Source of the DNA: Liolophura sinensis
Lineage: Eukaryota > Mollusca > Polyplacophora > Chitonida > Chitonidae
Reading direction: 5' to 3'
DNA: 64,000 bases
Assembly: GCF_032854445.1 (NCBI RefSeq)
Contig: NC_088304.1
Location: 16,629,704 to 16,693,703, forward strand
In this document: piece after piece, positions 36,005 to 47,900 of the stretch
Position numbering within the stretch: position 1 is the stretch's first letter
Layout: each line of letters starts with the position of its first letter
Notes under the pieces: generated by a model
Database searches by the model: none
What the model was told of the DNA's origin: nothing
Seen by the model: the letters and a program-made list of their open reading frames with translations, nothing else
Program-made: the position numbers and the translations under genes

Positions 36005-36185
36005 CTTCTAGACGACAGAAAAAAAATGTCAGCCATATTCGAGAGTTAAGCCCCACAAATGTACTTAGCACAAACGTGACTACGCCTATCGTGATGAGAG
36101 CGTAAGCCTTGGATATAGTGTAAGGGCGAATAACTCTTCCAACACATGAGTTTCTCAACGCGAGATCAAACATGGCAGCTCCCAT
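36005..36185 (-). CDS. Possible first coding exon, unidentified membrane protein
   Basis: On the minus strand an ATG at 36185-36183 has a favourable context (A at -3, G at +4). It opens a frame beginning MGAAMFDLALRNSCVGRVIR. A basic, Tyr-containing stretch and a hydrophobic segment of about 20 residues (AYALITIGVVTFVLSTFVGL) follow, the layout of an N-terminal signal anchor. A splice-donor-like AAG|GTGAAA ends the exon at 36005; the frame otherwise runs on to 35946. I do not recognise the family. Downstream exons would lie at lower coordinates and none was identified, so it may be chance. Confidence 0.25.
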
Positions 36186-36559
36186 GATGACGGGTGTGCA
36201 GCACTCGAGCAGTTTGATTTTGCGGATTTCTGCTTATTTGTTTGTCGGCACTTCTCACAGAATGGGTAAAGTAACAAAGATTTCCATGTGTCACATTAGC
36301 CATTTACTAAATTGACCTTCTTTGTGTGACAAGTAGTTGGTCTGTTTTTACAACAACAACGCCATATCAAGTGACTTTAGTTATAATTTCTTTCATTTGC
36401 GTGAGACTTGTTCAATAACAAAGACAATCGGCCTGGACCTTTGTTGAGTACGAAATTAACATTGTAAACGTTGAGACTCCAACGACGCTAGGCCAGTATA
36501 AGAAAAAGAGTTGGAGTTTTTCGAGGCTAGGACTTTCGGTAATTTTTTAAACTTACATG

Positions 36560-36710
36560 CAGCGAGCCAGTGCATGTATCATGCGAGAGACACCAAGCAT
36601 GATACCCCACCCAGTCACATTATACTGACACCGGGTCAACCAGTCCGGGTCTTTGGTATGACCGTTGTGGTCACTTTGAGTAAAATCTAGTTCACCAAGT
36701 GAAAGGATCC
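36560..36710 (-). mobile_element. SINE family C fragment
   Basis: The body motif CCACCCAGTCACATTATACT and the following GGGTCAACCAGTCCGGGTCT match the copy at 63455. The tail is missing. Confidence 0.68.
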
Positions 36711-36719
36711 ACTGCTATT

Positions 36720-38280
36720 CGTCTAACTACTTGTGGGGTCTTGGTCCCTAGGACACACCAGATGCACACCATGTGGCCCTGGACAAGAAAATTTCTCTCC
36801 TCTAACTACTCGTGGGGTCTTGGTCACTAGGACACACAAGATGTGCACCATGCGGCCCTGGACAAGGAAATTTCTCTGGCCTAACTACTTGTGGGGTCTT
36901 GGTCCCTAGGACACACAAGATGTGCACCATGCAGCCCTGGACAAGCAGATTTCTTTGCTCTGACTACTTGTGGGGTCTTGGTCTCTAGGAAACTCCAGAT
37001 GCGCACCATATGGCCCTGGACAAGGAAATTTCTCTGCTCTAACTACTTGTGGGGTCATGGTCCCTAGGACACACAAGATGCGCACCATGCAGCCCTGGAC
37101 AAGGAAATTTCTCTGCTCTGACTACTTGTGGGGTCATGGTCCCTAGGACACACCAGATGCACACCATGTGGCGCTGGACAAGGAAATTTCTCTGCTCTAC
37201 CTACTTGTGGGGTCTTGATCCCTAGGACACACCAGATGCATACCATGTGGCGCTGGACAAGGAAATTTCTCTGCTCTACCTACTTGTGGGGTCTTGGTCC
37301 CTAGGACACACGAGATGCGCACCATATGGCCCTGGACAAGGAAATTTCTCTGCTCTGACTACTTGTGGGGTTTTGGGCACTGGGACACACCAGATGCGCA
37401 CCATATGGCCCTGGACAAGGAAATTTCTCTGCTCTACCTACTTGTGGGGTCTTGGTCACTAGGACACACGAGATGTGCACCATTCAGCCCTGGACAAGGA
37501 AATTTCTCTGCTCTGACTACTTGTGGGGTCTTGGTCACTAGGACACACAAGATGTGCACCATGCAGCCCTGGACAAGAAAATTTCTCTGCTCTAACTACT
37601 TGTGGGGTCTTGGTCCCTAGGACACACGAGATGCACACCATATGGCCCTGGACAAGGAAATTTCTCTGCTCTAACTACTCGTGGGGTCTTGGTCCCTAGG
37701 ACACACAAGATGTGCACCATGCAGCCCTGGACAAGGAAATTTCTCTGGTCTAACTACTTGTGGGGTCTTGGTCACTAGGACACACAAGATGTGCACCATG
37801 CAGCCCTGGACAAGAAAATTTCTCTGTGACTACTTGTGGGGTCTTGGTCCCTAGGACACACGAGATGCACACCATATGGCCCTGGACAAGGAAATTTCTC
37901 TGCTCTAACTACTCGTGGAGTCTTGGTCCCTAGGACACACAAGATGTGCGCCATGCAGCCCTGGACAAGGAAATTTCTCTGGTCTAACTACTTGTGGGGT
38001 CTTGGTCACTAGGACACACAAGATGTGCACCATGCAGCCCTGGACAAGGAAATTTCTCTGGTCTAACTACTTGTGGGGTATTGGTCACTAGGACACACGA
38101 AATGCGCACCATATGGCCCTGGACAAAGAAATTTCCCTGCTCTAACTACTTATTGGGTCTTGGTCACTAGGACACACGAGATGCGCACCATGTGGCCCTG
38201 GACAAGGAAATTTCTCTGCTGTGACTAATTGTGGGGCCTTGGTCACTAGGACACACGAGATGTGCATCATGCGCCCTGGA
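36720..38280. repeat. 79-bp satellite array, about 20 copies
   Basis: The words CTAACTACTTGTGGGGTCTT and CTGGACAAGGAAATTTCTCT recur every 79 bp from 36723, with one shortened unit near 37827. Variants mix along the array (CTAACT/CTGACT/CTACCT; CATGCAGCC/CATATGGCC). Open frames across it are artefacts. It ends about 470 bp upstream of the first recognised ERAL1 exon. Confidence 0.96.
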
Positions 38281-38300
38281 CATCATGCATTCCCAACCTC

Positions 38301-38562
38301 CACCCGTTGGTTAGTGCACTAGCGCAGCATAATGACCCGGTAGCCTCGCACCAATGTGGTCGCTGTGAGTTCAAGTCCAGTTCATGCTGGCTTCCTCTCC
38401 AGCAGTAAGAGGGAAGGTTTTCCAGCAACCCGTGGATGGCCGTGGGTTTTCCCCGGGCAAAGAGCCTGGTTTCCTCCCACGAAAATGCTGGCCGCTGTTG
38501 TATAAGTGAAATATTCTTGAGTACAGCATAAAACACCGATCAAATAAATCAATAAATCAATA
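38301..38562 (+). mobile_element. SINE family A, near full length
   Basis: Part of the tRNA-like head (GTTGGTTAGTGCACTAGCGC), the whole core, and the tail (GCATAAAACACCGATCAAAT) with AATC/AATA repeats are present on the plus strand. A second, shorter tail-like copy adjoins it at 38563-38650. Confidence 0.88.
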
Positions 38563-38650
38563 TCCACCCATGAAACTGACAGCCATTGTATAGGTGAAAA
38601 ATTCTTGAGTATGGCAATCAATAAATCAATCAATCAATCAATCAGTCAGT
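38563..38650 (+). mobile_element. Partial SINE A tail copy with (AATC)n
   Basis: CCATTGTATAGGTGAAAAAT and TTCTTGAGTATGG match the family A distal core and tail. An (AATC)n run follows. Confidence 0.65.
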
Positions 38651-38749
38651 CTTGAACAGTTATGACATGCACGAAATCAGATAATGGAAGTAGGACGTGT
38701 TAACACATGATCAGCTTTGATGAAACTCACCTAGCTTTTGTCATTCCAG

Positions 38750-38902
38750 GAATCAAACAGACAGTGTGCGGCTGTCGTTTGTTACGGGGTGTCTGTGGTT
38801 ACAGCTCAAGACCCACAAACAACCACATAGAAAGTGAGGTGGTTCAGGGTAGCAGTCAGCCTGTGGGACTGAGGACAGAGAAGGGCATCGGGCTTACGGC
38901 AG
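38750..38902 (+). CDS. ERAL1: ERAL1 N-terminal exon
   Basis: A TTTTGTCATTCCAG acceptor precedes 38750 and CAG|GTAGG closes it. It leaves one base, which joins the next exon's GT to make Gly. The peptide includes CRLLRGVCGYSSRP, basic and free of acids, as expected of a mitochondrial presequence. It is assigned by phase match rather than by conserved motifs. Confidence 0.75.
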
Positions 38903-41900
38903 GTAGGAAGCCTATTATCAGTCATACTACAACAACCAAGGAAATGCATATAAATTTTGGCCCCTGTTTTATGCGTGCTGTAAGAGGCTCTTTGTCTCAG
39001 GAGGTAAGCCTTAGGCTACCAGTAGCTCCATCCATACTCCAAACTGAACCCAAAGCCTGCTGATGTAACAGTGTGTGGGATTTGGAAAGCATTAAGTGCT
39101 TCATTTATGACAGTGTTTAATAATTAAGACTGTAAATAATTTGAAGGGGACTGTTAAAATTTGGTGGGTCATGACTGCTGTGGTGGCTTACTGGTTAAAA
39201 TGTTCACCACAGGAGTCGGGTGACCCGGGATCAAACCCAGGTCAGGTTCAACCGGAGACTTAAAGAAAAAAATAGTACCTGTTACTGCCTCACTTTGTGT
39301 TTAGCATTGAGAGGTTAGAGCAAAGAAACTGTATAACGTATAACATGACTGGGTGGGGTGTCATGTCTGGTGTCTTCCTCTTAGGTCTGCAGTGACTAGG
39401 TCAGCAAGAAGACTGATCTTACAATCCACGACCACTGGATAAAATGAGAGGAGTGGTTACAGTTCTGGTTGCAATTTTGTGAACATCTACTAGGGGTTAC
39501 AGTTGTCAGGATAACCTCTCTGGAGATGGTGACCTGTTCCAGGAACCCCTCTTGCATATGCAGCACCAGGCTAGCCAGACACCCGTCCACCTGTCCAACT
39601 GGACGGGCAATCCAGCCAAAAGGGGTATTTTTGACGGGCAAAATTTTGAATCAACATTTTTTTTTACGGCGAGTCCTAGCCCACAGACCAGTACACTGTT
39701 TCAAAGTGTATTAACATTATATGTATGTATACTAGATTGTGAATATTTTTCTAACATGTAAGTTTTCAAAGTGTATTCATTTATGTATTCAGATGACAGA
39801 AATGATGCTTGACATGCACTACTGTGTCACTGTGCCAAAAGTTAATTTCTCGACATAGATATGTGACTGATAGTACATGTATTTGAATTGTTTCTTGTTT
39901 TGTTTTGTTTTTTGTATTTTACAAAGTTTATTTCTACCTACTGTGACTTAGCTGCTCAAATCGTATGATTCAAGCAGACCCCCTGCTTGTGATTGGTGCC
40001 ACTACTCTTTTTAGTGAGTGACAGTCACAGATTCAGTGGTGATAATTTTGCCTGTTCTCAGTCTCAGTTGTAAGAGCTATGTATACTGTATTCTGATTTG
40101 GTTCCGTTGCATTTTAATGTGAAGTAGTGTAACTGTGAGTGACATGCACCTGCTGTGCCAAATTACCATGCATTTTGATTGTTTTCCTTTTATATGTATT
40201 TTTGTGTATTTTATTGTTCACAGTTTATTTATTTCGACCTCCTGATTCACAGCATTCACACTTGAACTGTCAGAACTGCTGTGCCAAATTGCCATTGTTT
40301 TCCTTGCATCTCTATTGAATTGTGTATTTTACAGTTCAATTTGTTTTTCTACCTCCTGTTTCACACTTGGTTGTCCAAAGCATAACAGATTGTAACCTTA
40401 CATAGTTTAATATAAAATTTATGTACTCTTTTTAGTGATTCGCACTCAGTGTCAGTCATTGGTGGGAAAAGTGTGATATATTGGGTGCCCCTAAAAACTG
40501 TCAATTTCTGGGGTCCAATAGTAATACATTATTTCCAGTGATATAATGGCAATTAAAGCTATTAAAAGGTCTTGATTTTCAATGATACAGTGGCGATAAA
40601 ATGTCTCCGGTGGCAGACCCCCTGCTTATTTACGGCGGCCCCCAAACCCCTGCCTTTTTGGACGCCCTATTGTCAGATCCTGGCTAATACCCTGATATGC
40701 AGGCATTTGACCTGACCAGCAAGCAGAAAACTATTGTACTGGGCATAGGCCTACTTTCTGCAGTACATTGCGACTGAGGAATTGATGTCCGCAACAAATT
40801 GCGGATACTGACCTAACGATCCTTGTAAATGGTAGCGTGGGTCTACTATACCAACAGTTCTTTTATTTAGGGTTTCTCATTGAGAGTTTTACTCCATTTG
40901 GGCTCACTAAAGATTATTGCAATAATTGAAATATCGGTACCATCCTGACTGCACTTAGACAACTGTGGCCAGCATTATGGTGAGAGTAACAGGGCAGAGC
41001 CAGGGCAAAACCATGAACATCTGCAGGTTGCTGACAGACATATGATTGCTGTAACCGCTCAAGCGGTGGAAGAAATAAGATCGTTCCGTTGTGTCTTATT
41101 TCCAGAAAGCGTCAATCAGTGGTCAGTCACTTGAGCTTTCATTGCCTATATCCACAACTTTTTTCTGCCCATGAACTGCTCAGCCAATGATTAAAAAGCT
41201 AGAGTAAACATGATGTCACACTGCTCTCTATCCTGGCGACGTTTTGAAGCCCTGACAAAAGTTTCACTAAACTTTTATTGCTTGAAAAAAATTCCAAAAA
41301 ATATTTAATGCCATTTTAAGACACTATGAATACTAGTCTATCATTGTAAATAGACAATAACCAGGTGTTGTCTTACACTCTTAAGCATGACATAAAACCT
41401 CAATCATATATTTTACATACATGCTGGATGGACCATCCTTGTTATTGAAAAATCTTTTTCTGATGGACAAACAGCCTTCTACTTCTGTAAGGAAAAAATT
41501 AGCAGGTGGCTGTCTACATGTATTTTACTTTGTCTAATTCTCTGTCCGGTGCTGCTTTTTATGACGTGCTGATATAGACAATGAAAGCCCTGCTGGCACA
41601 GGGGAGGTAATACTGCATCCCACCAGATGTGGACTCATTACCTCCCCTTGCGATGGACATTCATCACTGGCTGTTCTTGAGATGTACAATTTCTTACTTA
41701 TACCTGCATGTGCTGTTGATAGAATGGAAGATATACAAAGTGATTAGTTTAAATGTGGAATTAATTTCCAAATTAATAGCAGAAGCGTGATTCATTGTAA
41801 AGCTTTCATCAAATGGGTAATTGATGCGAACGTGTGTGGTAGATGTACTTGTGTGCTGAGGTTTGGCTTAATATTTACATATTCTGATTACATCAACCAT

Positions 41901-44900
41901 CAGTTCATCATGTACAAAGGAAGGTTTGAAAGAGTGTTGTCATTTAACATAAATTAAAAGCAAGGAAACAAGCTTAATCATTCTGTATGTAAATAACTGT
42001 TGATAACTGTATCTGCTAGGTGACCAGACTTGGAGGACTCTGGCCACTCCAGACCAGCCCCCTAACTCCAAACTGTTACGCCTGGCTATCATTGGTCGAC
42101 CAAACTGTGGCAAGTCAACATTAACCAATCAGCTGATGGGGTGGAGGGTATGTATGAGATTCAGTTACAGCCTGCGCATCAGACAAACATTGTGTTCCCT
42201 CAAAAAGCTGACATGAATGAAACATTTGACAAAAAAATATACATAAATAAGGAAAAACATCAAGAATATTTAATCATATAAATAACTGCAGTGAGTTTAA
42301 ACATATACACGATCTGCTAAGTCCCCTCCTGTCCACACAAACAATGTAAGTAACAACAACAAACCAATTGAAATGTTTGAATGTATTTCAACCAACACAT
42401 CAGTCTATGACACAACATGTCACTGGTCTGTTTGTTGCTGAAGGAAGCATTGGCCATTCGCCAGTGTAAGCCATCTCTTATTCATGGCCTTAAAGCCAGT
42501 AAAGAATTAATACTGTTCAGATAAAGTTTGAGTGTTCAGATAAAGTTTGAGTGTTCAGATAAAGTTTGAGTGTTCTAGTTTCCTGAATCTACAATGTAAA
42601 TTGGTTTAGTATTTAGTCTACATTTTGTCAAAATCACCATACATGTACCACCCATGACTGTAAAGCCAGTATATAATAAACATGCATTTGCAATTTTAAA
42701 CAGTATATAATTGTTCCATGGGGCCTCCGTGGCTCAGTATGTTAGCGCGCTAGTGCAGTGGGATGACCCAGGAGTCTCCCACCAATGTGGTCGCTGTGAG
42801 TTCGTCCAGCTCATGCTGGTTTCCTCTCCGGCCGTGTGTGGGAAGGTCTGTCAGCAACCTGCGGATGTGGTGGGTTTCCCCCGGGCCTGGTTTCCATCCA
42901 CCATAATGCTGGCCACCGTCGTATAAGTGAAATATTCTTGAGTACGTCGTAAAACACCAATCAAATTAAAAAAATAAACAAATTGTTCCATGGATGATAA
43001 CATTATAGAAACTTCTGTGGCTGAGGCTGCTTGTACCTTAATCACTTGTGGCAAGTTCTTTTGGCTTTTATCGTATATTGGATGAAAAATGTCAGATACA
43101 TGTGTACTGTCTTTCTGGAACCTAATAAATCAGGTGTTGTGACACTCTTTAAATCTTCTCGCGTGTCCACTGTATGAAATACTGAATTTGATGAAGGTTA
43201 GAGTGAAACATAATGTTTCCTAAGCCCTTTCATTTTATTTCCTAGGTGTCCTCAGTTTCAAACAAAGTTCACACCACCAGAAAACAGACATTGGGAGTTT
43301 GGACGCACAATGAGACACAGTTGGTGAGTTCTCCAAGTGTTACATGCACAGGCAAACCCGTTAATTACTAGAATATTGAAGTCTTCATTCTAAAAACATT
43401 TTCCAAGTATGATGATTGAAACTGTTACAAGATTTTACAGTTTGAAATTTAAGTAATGGTAGCTTTTATTCATGAGAGTGAATGGAGATTTGGCATGCAG
43501 ACTACAAAATCATGCATATATATTATAAATAGACATGTACAATTTAAATGTGGCTACTGTGGATTACCATCTGATTGATCCATTGTCATCACACTTTATA
43601 ATATACTCTCATGTCTTTATGGTGGGGGTGGGGTCTGTGCGTACGTGTGGGGCGGGGGTGGGGGTGGGGGGTGTTCATGCTGGCCACTCATCTTAGCCTT
43701 GATGTGGCTGTCAGTGTCAGGCCTTTCACCAATGATGTCGCTTGTTGAACTCTCAGGTCCTTCTGGCGGGGACGTGTCTGCAGAAATAAGGTCAGAATAT
43801 CACCTTTGTAATATCATCTGATGTCACGTCAAATTTTACTCATTCTAGTCGCGCATAACTATAGCTGCATTCCCTAACAAAAAGAGACCATCAGATAGTG
43901 AAATACCTCGAAATTCAATTACAGAATGTCACTGGATGATTTACTGATGTGACTGGATTACATGACTAAACATGAGTGAAGCAACAGTGTATGGGACAAG
44001 AGAACTGTGAATGAGGTTTAAAAATTTTTTTGTGGACATTAGTGAACTAAAATTTTTCAGGAAAATATTTTGGCATTAAAAAAAAGTGCAGTGACCATGG
44101 AATGTCATTAAACATTTTATCTTCTTAGTTATTGCCCGGATAGCACAGTTGGTAGAGCGTCCGCTTCGGGACCGGTAGATCCAGGATCAATCCTTGATCG
44201 AGTCACACCTAAGACTTTAAAAGAGGAAGTTGTAACTTCTTCGCTTGGCATTCAGCATGAAGGGGATAGTGCAACGACTTGTTGACCTGTATCAGTATAA
44301 TGGCTCGGGCAGGGCAGCTTACTTGCTTTCGGTAAGTCGTCTCAGTGAAGCAGCACTACATAAAAGAGCGGTGGAAATCCATCCTGCAACAAGGAGGCAC
44401 ATTACACGTACATGCACCCTAAGGATTCCTTTGTCGTCATATGACTGAAAAATTGTTGAGTACGACGTTAAAACCCCAAGCACTTACTCACCCAATGTGA
44501 CTGGCAATTGGCTGTAATCTTGCTGAAGTGACATGAGCACTGATCACTGATTCTTTCTTACCTAGGTTTTCCTAGACACACCTGGAATGGTTGAGGCCAT
44601 CAAACGACACAGGTAACATTTCATACCAGATTTTAGCCAAAATAATTTTGGAATAAGTCTACTGAAATTCCAAGGGGTCTCAAGGTGTGTTATTGTTTTG
44701 TTTGCTGTTCTTGCGTGGCTTGGATGTCACACGGGGAGGTTATACAACCCACCATATGGGTTGTATGACACACAGGAAGGTTATACAACCCAGCCTCCAT
44801 TTAATAACACGGTTTCCTAGAGCTAAGTGTACATGCATATATATGGGATGGTGTTGATATTAACAGTTCTGTATTCTATGGAATTTCTCAGGATTATGTT

Positions 44901-47900
44901 TGTAATGAGAGAAATAATTGTTACCTGCTGCATAATAGAAAAAAATCCGTATCTTTTGGAATTAAACTATAAATACAGCTTGCTGACGGCACAGTAAACT
45001 GTAATACAGCTTGCTGAAAGAACAGTAAACTATAATTACATCTTGCTGACAGTACAGTGAACTATAATTACAGCCTGCCGACAGTACAGTAAACTATAAT
45101 TTCAGCCTACTGACACTCTAGTGAACTATAAATACAGCCTACTGACTCTACAGTGAACTATAATTACAGCCTGCTGACAGTACAGTAAACTATTTGCCGT
45201 GCAGTATGAACTCATGTCATCCTACCTTCCTAGGTTTGTACAAACCTCAGAACACATTTTTAAGATAAGTTGAACTTCCTTAATCAGGCAAAATGGGTAC
45301 GAAAACTTTGTCACGGAAGGAATGTTAAGTCAAATACAGCCTCAGCATGTGTGATTTTACGCCAGCTTGCAGGGTATGAGAGGGTTATCAGTTGATGAAG
45401 AATTCCATGAGATTACAGGTGATTTTTTCAGTCAAATGTTTTACCTTTTTTAAAGTAACGTGCACATTTTGCTTTATTTTTACTGATTCATCTACATGTA
45501 CCCTATAGGGCCAGGTAAGGGTTTTTTTTGTGAAGTTTGATTAATTGCTTATCAGATATATCAAAAGTATCATTTTAAAGGCCTTAATGTGCATTTTTGA
45601 CATACCCAAGTTTTCGTGATATACAGCACTTTTACATCTGTCTTACATTTGTAGCTTTTGATTTGTTCTTTGTCCTAGACATCATCTTGAGAAATCCTTG
45701 CTGACTGACCCACACTCCAGCTGGGAAGATGCAGATTTAGGTAATCTCCACACTGAGCTGATATTGTACATGTATCTATGTATGTGTCCATGAGTATGGT
45801 GGTACCTTTCAGAATTGAGTGAAAACTTCCTGTGTGAACATGTTATGCTGAAATTCCCCTTGCTAAATAAAACTCCAGATGATTCATTTTGTACTGAATC
45901 TGTGTTGTTCTGGTGCAACACCTTGTTTTTTTAGCTCTTATGCTGTCGAGATAGCGTGTATGTATGCGGTATGTTTAAAGGTTAAGCTTTTCTATTTAGT
46001 TGCTACATGTAGGGATAAAGGATACATGTAGATGGCACAGGTTAAGTTTTCTGTTTAGCTGCTACATGTAGGGATAAGGGATACATGTAGATGGCACAGG
46101 TTAAGCTTTTCTATTTAGCTGCAACATGTAGGGATAAGGGATACATGTAGATAGCACAGGTTAAGCTTTTCTGTTTAGCTGCTACATTTAGGGATAAGGG
46201 ATACATGTAGATGGCACAGGTTAGGCTTTTCTGTTTAGCTGCTACATGTAGGGATAAGGGATACATGTAGATGGCACAGGTTAAGCTTTTCTGTTTAGCT
46301 GCTACATTTAGGGATAAGGGATACATGTAGATGGCACAGGTTAAGTTTTCTGTTTAGCTGCTACATGTAGGGATAAGGGATACATGTAGATAGCACAGGT
46401 TAAGCTTTTCTATTTAGCTGCAACATGTAGGGATAAGGGGTACATGTAGATAGCACAGGTTAAGCTTTTCTATTTAGCTGCAACATGTAGGGATAAGGGA
46501 TACATGTAGATAGCACAGGTTAAGCTTTTCTGTTTAGCTGCTACATTTAGGGATAAGGGATACATGTAGATGGCACAGGTTAAGTTTTCTGTTTAGCTGC
46601 TACATGTAGGGATAAGGGATACATGTAGATGGCACAGGTTAAGCTTTTCTGTTTAGCTGCAACATGTAGGGATAAGGGATACATGTAGATAGCACAGGTT
46701 AAGCTTTTCTGTTTAGCTGCTACATTTAGGGATAAGGGGTACATGTAGATAGCACAGGTTAGGCTTTTCTGTTTAGCTGCTACATGTAGGGATAATGGAT
46801 ACATGTAGATGGCACAGGTTAAGCTTTTCTGTTTAGCTACTACATGTAGGGATAAGGGATACATGTAGATGGCACAGGTTAAGTTTTCTGTTTAGCTGCT
46901 ACATGTAGGGATAAGGGATACATGTAGATGGCACAGGTTAAGCTTTTCTATTTAGCTGCAACATGTAGGGATAAGGGATACATGTAGATAGCACAGGTTA
47001 AGCTTTTCTGTTTAGCTGCTACATTTAGGGATAAGGGATACATGTAGATGGCACAGGTTAGGCTTTTCTGTTTAGCTGCTACATGTAGGGATAAGGGATA
47101 CATGTAGATGGCACAGGTTAAGCTTTTCTGTTTAGCTATTACATGTAGGGATAAGGGATACATGTAGATGGCACAGGTTAGGCTTTTCTGTTTAGCTGCT
47201 ACATTTAGGGATAAAGGATACATGTAGATGGCACAGGTTAGGCTTTTCTGTTTAGCTGCTACATGTAGGGATAAGGGATACATGTAGATGGCACAGGTTA
47301 AGCTTTTCTGTTTAGCTGCTACATTTAGGGATAAGGGATACATGTAGTGTACATAATACACCTGCACACAGATGGAACAGGCTAAGCTTTTCTGTTTAGC
47401 TGCTACATGTTCTGCCGATTTTGAAAATGTTCAAATGTTTTTTGGTCCAAATGCATAGTTTACTATTTAAACAAAAAACAGTCCCACAAATTTTAAATAA
47501 TCTTGGTGATTATTTACAGCTACAGCTTTCAAAAAATTGCAAAATGTGGACTAGAAAACAAGAAAAATGGCAAAATATCATCCCTGAGGAGTGAAAGTGT
47601 GGAGTTGAGCCGAGAGACACACATGGTCTATCCTGAAGGGGTTCCAGGATCCTTTATGTGAAGTACATGATACTATATAGGTTGATCTAGTGGGAAGATC
47701 TGCCAGCAACCTGTGGATGGTCGTGGGTTTCCTCAGGGCTCTGCCCGGTTTCCTCCCACCATAATGCTGGTCGCCGTTGATTAAGTGAAATATTCTTGTG
47801 TACGGCGTAAAACACCAGTCAAATAAATAAATAAAATTTAGGTTGATCTTAAATACAAGACAGATGTGTTAGAGAAAAGATTTGAACATCGTCAGGTTTG

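Larger units (their letters stand above)
38903..42019 (+). other. ERAL1 intron 1
   Basis: A 3.1-kb intron (GTAGG...CTAG). It holds a family C SINE (39167-39395), a family A fragment (40965-41042) and otherwise unassigned AT-rich DNA. T-rich words such as TGTGCCAAATTGCCA recur around 40150-40290, hinting at a degenerate local duplication. Confidence 0.7.
42148..43245 (+). other. ERAL1 intron 2
   Basis: Contains a three-copy 19-bp repeat (42514-42575) and a full-length SINE A with a target-site duplication. Confidence 0.85.

Noticed and set aside
36906-37641. Several 60-108-codon frames with repeated peptide blocks
   Set aside because: Frames through the 79-bp satellite; no start context or conservation.
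42721-42795. Possible tRNA gene at the SINE A head
   Set aside because: tRNA-like promoter only; the sequence is part of a dispersed SINE with a target-site duplication.
44132-44205. Possible tRNA gene
   Set aside because: A and B boxes are present, but the acceptor stem is not completed and a SINE body continues directly. The same sequence is dispersed at 12076 and 29110.
46111-47367. Peptide with a 20-residue period (MYPLSLHVAAKQ...) on the minus strand
   Set aside because: An artefact of the 60-bp intronic array, antisense to ERAL1.
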